A DNA stretch of 64,000 nucleotides from Lunularia cruciata. Lineage: Eukaryota; Streptophyta; Marchantiopsida; Lunulariales; Lunulariaceae. The notes below the pieces were generated by a model. The model ran no database searches, was not told the origin of the DNA, and worked only from the letters and a program-made list of their open reading frames with translations. The DNA lies in NCBI GenBank assembly GCA_948567375.1, contig OX419762.1, positions 25,746,608 to 25,810,607 on the forward strand. Direction: 5' to 3'. Positions 60,401 to 64,000 of the stretch are shown piece after piece. How positions within the stretch are numbered: position 1 is the stretch's first letter; the number at the start of each line of letters is the position of its first letter. The position numbers were made by a program, and so were the translations under genes.

Positions 60401-61254
60401 TACTTCGGGTTTGGGTTTGAAAGCCGAGGAAGAAGTAGACATCGGATTGGATTAGTAACTGATTTGAGATTTGAATAGGCGGATATGAAGAGGTGCATTG
60501 TCATTTCAAATCTATAGGTTTGTAGAGTCATAAGGAAGAGGTACATTAGGAAGATAACTGTCAATTTCTTCACTACTTAAGAGTGGCATTTGCAGTAAGA
60601 TGTTGTTCAATGCTCATAATTTCTGAGAATAGATGAAGCAAAGTGCTGTGTGAAGCAGTGCTCGTTGCTTGAGCTTGATTCCGAGTATCAGCTTTGCAAT
60701 TGTGTTTGTGAGTGTTTGGAGAAATTCAAAGTTCAAGTCAATGTGCTTGTTGGATGTTGGATTCCGTAGCCTTGATCTTCATTCTGTGTGTTTGATCCTA
60801 AGTGAAGTGCAATTGAAGCAATGCCTTGACAAATCTGAGAGGAATTGTAGTGTTGGTAGTATTCTGCATTTGTGAGTGCAGTGCAAAGTTGATGTGAAGC
60901 AATTTTGATCAAAGAAGTTGTGCCTTCAGTGGAGAGGTGGAACACAATTCTGAGGCGAAGTAGTTTTGTAGTGAAGTATTGTTTTCAAGAGAGCTTGAAT
61001 CATCACAATCAAGATTGTTTGGAAAGAGTTGAAGGAGTTGTGATTAAGGAGTGTGAATTCATGACAAGACTGCAAGTCAGTGCTTGTTACTCTCTTCTGG
61101 GTGTGGTTTCTACCTAAGAGATTAAAGACGCAAGCAAGAAGAACTACAATGTTACTGTTTGACTTTGTATTTGACCAATTTTGACTCGTATCTCAGCGAG
61201 AACAAACTTTACTTACCCAATTACCGCAAAAGTGATATTTGCTGGGTTGTCACA
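57458..61254 (+). mobile_element. E2: 3.8-kb TG...CA repeat unit with coiled-coil ORF
   Basis: The unit begins TGTGGTAC and ends GGGTTGTCACA, with perfect ACTAG duplications. It shares ends, ORF and 3' region with E1. The first 410 bp and last 800 bp show no direct repeat of each other, so it has no pair of LTRs, and no RT, integrase or protease is present. The conserved 3' region (60640-61254) contains CTTGATCTTCATTCTGTGTG and GTAGTGTTGGTAGTATTCTG in common with E1, and the end resembles a U5 border. A very long solo LTR is the simplest explanation; a new element type is possible. Confidence 0.87.
58009..60455 (+). pseudogene. E2 long ORF: N-terminal conserved domain, acidic linker, coiled coil
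   Basis: One frame stays in phase from the ATG at 58009 to 60126, broken only by stops at 58240, 58714, 59332 and 59821. A 16-bp tandem duplication (about 60108-60140, TAGAAGTGGAAGATAT twice) then shifts the frame, and the C-terminal part continues to 60455, about 815 codons in all. The N-terminal domain has ITFLAWNWNVSFP, QAVFFHKMFAGEPINW and PFVAHFYLGLNLLN. The middle is Lys/Glu/Ser-rich, and 59340-60060 is a Glu/Lys-rich coiled coil. Function is unknown. The stop at 58240 replaces the W of ESDWK in E1. The absence of frameshifts over 2.1 kb, beside badly decayed neighbours, suggests a late insertion or long-kept coding function. Confidence 0.7.
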
Positions 61255-62470
61255 ACTAGTGACCAATGCTTTGACCTATACTCAGAGTTACAAAGTGGTA
61301 GGGCTACTATGGTAGGTGGTGAGGAGTTCCAAGTCATGGAAGACAAGGTAGTAGAGGTGGTGGTAGAGGATCCACACCTAGTAGGAGTGCAATACCTACC
61401 CTTACTTTTGATACAACCATGGCTACTCAAATTGAGCAATTAGAGCAAAGATTGGCTAACATGGCCATCATTCAAAGGAGATCAGATTTGGGTGCTGAGG
61501 CTTCCACCTCATATGCGGGTGATAAAGATATCTTAGACTTCATGTGCGGAGCAACACAAGTGGATGTATTTGCCGTAGTGAATAGGAGTGCAATACATGC
61601 TCTAGAGCTTAGAGGAGCATCAATGGAATTGGACCCACAAAGAGGAGAGATTGGTAGACAAGTCACACTTCCCTATTCTTTTACACTCTTTGAGGCACTA
61701 AAGATGACATCCATGGCTCCTAGACGTCTTAGTGCACATGTAGTAGGTGGTGATGGGTGCATAATAGACTACATACTAGTAAGCTGCCTATTATTACACC
61801 AATTGAGTCTAGCTCAATGTTGAAGGCAACTCAATTGAGTATGCACTTTCAATTATTCTTAACCAGTGATATGTTTACATTGAGAGTTGACCCAACTATA
61901 ATGTTCCAGTTGGCTACCACACTTTGTGAGAGTAGGGATGATATAGTTTTTGCTTCTAGAGCAAAGGTGGTTGATAGTGGAGTTGACTTGGTTGAGGAAC
62001 ATGGGATCTGCTCAACAACCAATGGTTTATGGCTGGCAACAATGGCTACATTGGAGGAGTTGCAAACTAGACCTGCTTTTGAGCAAGCATGGTTTACACC
62101 TAGAGGTGTCCTAAATTGGGATTTTTCATTTGGTGGGACCTTCAAGGAAGGTAGATACACCATTGAAGGTCTTATTAGACTCTGGTGTGCAACTCCTTAT
62201 GTTGGGAAAGGCTGCATTTGTTGGTCTAGAGTTACAGAAGATCAATGTGAAGAGGTGTCTATTTTAGATCCAAACATCTCTAGGAGTGGTTCTACACAAT
62301 ACATCATATGTGGAGAGCTTGTTGTTCAGATTCAGCCTGGTCATCTGACTGATAGCTCTTTGGTGAAAGCTCAGGCCATTGCAACCGTAGTTGAGTCATA
62401 TAATGTGTTAGTTGGGGAAGTAGTGTTATACCCCATGGGTTTTGTATTGACTATTGGGAGGAGATAACCT
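61255..62470 (+). pseudogene. Gypsy copy 2: end of gag and protease region
   Basis: After the duplicated ACTAG the gag frame resumes with SDQCFDLYSELQ, completing the second zinc knuckle. Two long frames follow: 61419-61823 (AQ-rich, with EQLEQRLANMAII) and 61757-62467. In an alternative frame near 62160-62230 the sequence reads VLLDSGVQLLMLGKAAF, a retroviral aspartic protease active site (D-S-G). The 3' part reads VESYNVLVGEVVLYPMGF, a conserved strand after the protease. The active-site D-S-G is intact although the frames around it are shifted. Confidence 0.7.
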
Positions 62471-63250
62471 CCTATAGACTAGGTTGGCAGTCAAGTGAGG
62501 GATGAGTATGTCACCTACCAATATGCTTTAATAGTGGTGGTCTTGGCTCACTATAGTTGGGAACCATGGCAACATTAGTTTAAGCTTTCAATGGTTTTGT
62601 TACTTGGCTTGGTGACTTATTGGAGTGGAATGCCCACGTAGAAGATACTTCAATACTAGAGGAAATCACTTGGATTTAGAGTATGAGTGAGATTTTTCTA
62701 TCCACTTTGGATGCTCCATTGTGGAGTTTAAAGGAGGCATTACAATAACATGTAAATTAGTTGGTGCAACAAGCTTCAAGTGGAGCCACTAGGAGACCAA
62801 TGTGAGAATGAGCCTCCAAAATTGATTACCTTGACACCTTTGGATACCACACTCATTTCTTGGCAATATCCAATAGAGGGAGTATGTCTATTTGAGTTGT
62901 GCGATGGGATTAGTACTTGACTAGCTATAGATAGGTATAGGTACTATAGATAGGTATACAAGTACAAAGGTACTTGTATGTAGAGAGAGATGAGACTGCT
63001 TGGTGAGTCTCTCTACATCATCATGTGGTACACTTGGCCTATCAATATCTTGATTTATCACCAATGTTAGCAACCAAGGGTTACCAAAAGACCCTATTGG
63101 TAGACATTTCCTTACTGGGAGCATAAGCTTTGGAGAGACATGGTCCTATTCATTTGGTGATTTTTGGATGGACATGTTAGGGACACACACTTTTTGGCCA
63201 AGGTTTGGGTCTTTAGGATCTCTATCGTGTGTATATACATTGCTACACAA
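62471..63250 (+). pseudogene. Gypsy copy 2: cytosine-5 DNA methyltransferase-like segment, decayed
   Basis: Near 62880-62930 the plus strand reads VCLFELCDGIST, matching a cofactor-binding motif I of the type LFELFGGIxTG. About 63110-63200 gives SYWEHKLWRD-like and then HLVI-like and DGHVRD, colinear with SLLGAQYLDRHGIIHLVI and HCQG in copy 1. The catalytic PCQ is lost here, and stops are numerous. Both copies of the family carry the module at the same place after the protease, so it belongs to the element. It is dead in this window. Confidence 0.5.
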
Positions 63251-64000
63251 CATAAATTGCTGTCAATATCACACATTATAGAAGCACAACTCACACATAA
63301 GTCATACATGGACTCTCAAGTGCCACAATTGCCCCTAGCTAGAAGTTAGGTCCCTCTAACTCCAAATAGCCATCTACTCCAAGTATATGGTATACCCTAT
63401 GGTGGAAAAAAGATCAAGAGGCCGGGTGCTATCAAGCCCTATCATTAGTTGCTTGCTTGCAATCTAGACCATATAAAGGATGAACTAGCTATAGGTCAAG
63501 TACATGTAGGACATAACCATTGGCCTTGTGGAACCACTATGAGGGGAGGAGTCATACATGCCATATGCCATCCTCTCAAATAGCTATCACATACTAATAT
63601 AGTAGTAGCTCTACCAAAAGAGCCGCATAACATACACCGCAAGCTTGCCTATACATGTGCTAAGCTTGGGTCCATAGTACCATCGATGTTTAGGAGGTGG
63701 CATAGCATACAATTGCGCACATGATCCTTTTAAAAAACACCATCATGTACTTCCAATATATGGACTTCAAATAGAAAAACCTCACACACTCAAGATAGTG
63801 CGGCTTGTGGATACATCAAGTGTCATTGGTGCTATTTGTTATAGATATACATAATCACTTGGATGAAGTGTCAATAACCTCTTCCTTGAATGGTATCATA
63901 GCATAAGGTATCCCTATGCTGAGCAATCGCTACGTTCTCAAAGGCCATTGGCATCACTCTCTAAAAGTTCTTTGCTCGTTGAGAACATATGCTCATCTAT
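63251..64000. other. Unassigned end of window, probably Gypsy copy 2 downstream
   Basis: No domain could be placed. The RT and integrase of copy 2, if present, lie beyond the window. Confidence 0.4.

Noticed and set aside
1-64000. tRNA, rRNA or CRISPR features
   Set aside because: No tRNA-like B box with a matching fold, no rRNA core motifs and no spaced direct repeats of CRISPR type were found.

Overview
The window is nuclear DNA of a large-genome land plant, most likely a gymnosperm or fern. This is inferred from spliced genes with GT-AG introns, one plant-type SR splicing factor, and an AT-rich background packed with old, nested retrotransposons riddled with stop codons. No bacterial-type genes, CRISPR arrays, rRNA or convincing tRNA genes were seen. 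The species cannot be fixed from the sequence alone. One host gene looks intact; almost everything else recognisable is mobile DNA.

Layout. 1-6.7 kb: a decayed minus-strand Ty3/Gypsy element (copy 1) with gag, protease and a cytosine-methyltransferase-like segment, plus its probable 5' LTR. 7.1-8.4 kb: one LTR into which a second LTR of the same family has inserted in the opposite orientation. 8.4-16.1 kb: a second decayed minus-strand Gypsy element (zinc knuckle, protease, RT, RNase H, integrase), split by a 3.7-kb unit (E1, 10868-14569) with perfect 5-bp target duplications. 16.1-30.4 kb: an AT-rich gene desert with a long TA repeat. 30.4-35.6 kb: a decayed minus-strand non-LTR-type retroelement (zinc finger, RT, C-terminal region) carrying a solo LTR. 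36.5-42.2 kb: a GC-richer island holding an eight-exon SR45a/Tra2-like gene. 42.19-51.54 kb: a PIF/Harbinger element with matching terminal inverted repeats, a transposase, a Myb/SANT-like partner and, between them, an unrecognised multi-exon pseudogene. 53.6-54.6 kb: a long inverted repeat. 55.4-63.3 kb: a plus-strand copy (copy 2) of the first Gypsy family, interrupted by a solo LTR and by a second 3.8-kb unit (E2, 57458-61254).

How the parts relate. The two Gypsy copies act as each other's empty-site controls: copy 1 lacks both insertions found in copy 2, so the insertion points can be read to the base. E1 and E2 share termini (TGTGGTAC at one end, GTTGTCACA at the other) and each has a perfect 5-bp duplication. 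Each carries one long reading frame (about 800 codons, coiled coil), but neither has an RT or a second LTR. The SR45a gene lies between a Harbinger-like terminus (ending 36484) and the full Harbinger element (starting 42191). Premature stops in these elements are largely explained by C-to-T or G-to-A changes, consistent with long-term cytosine methylation.
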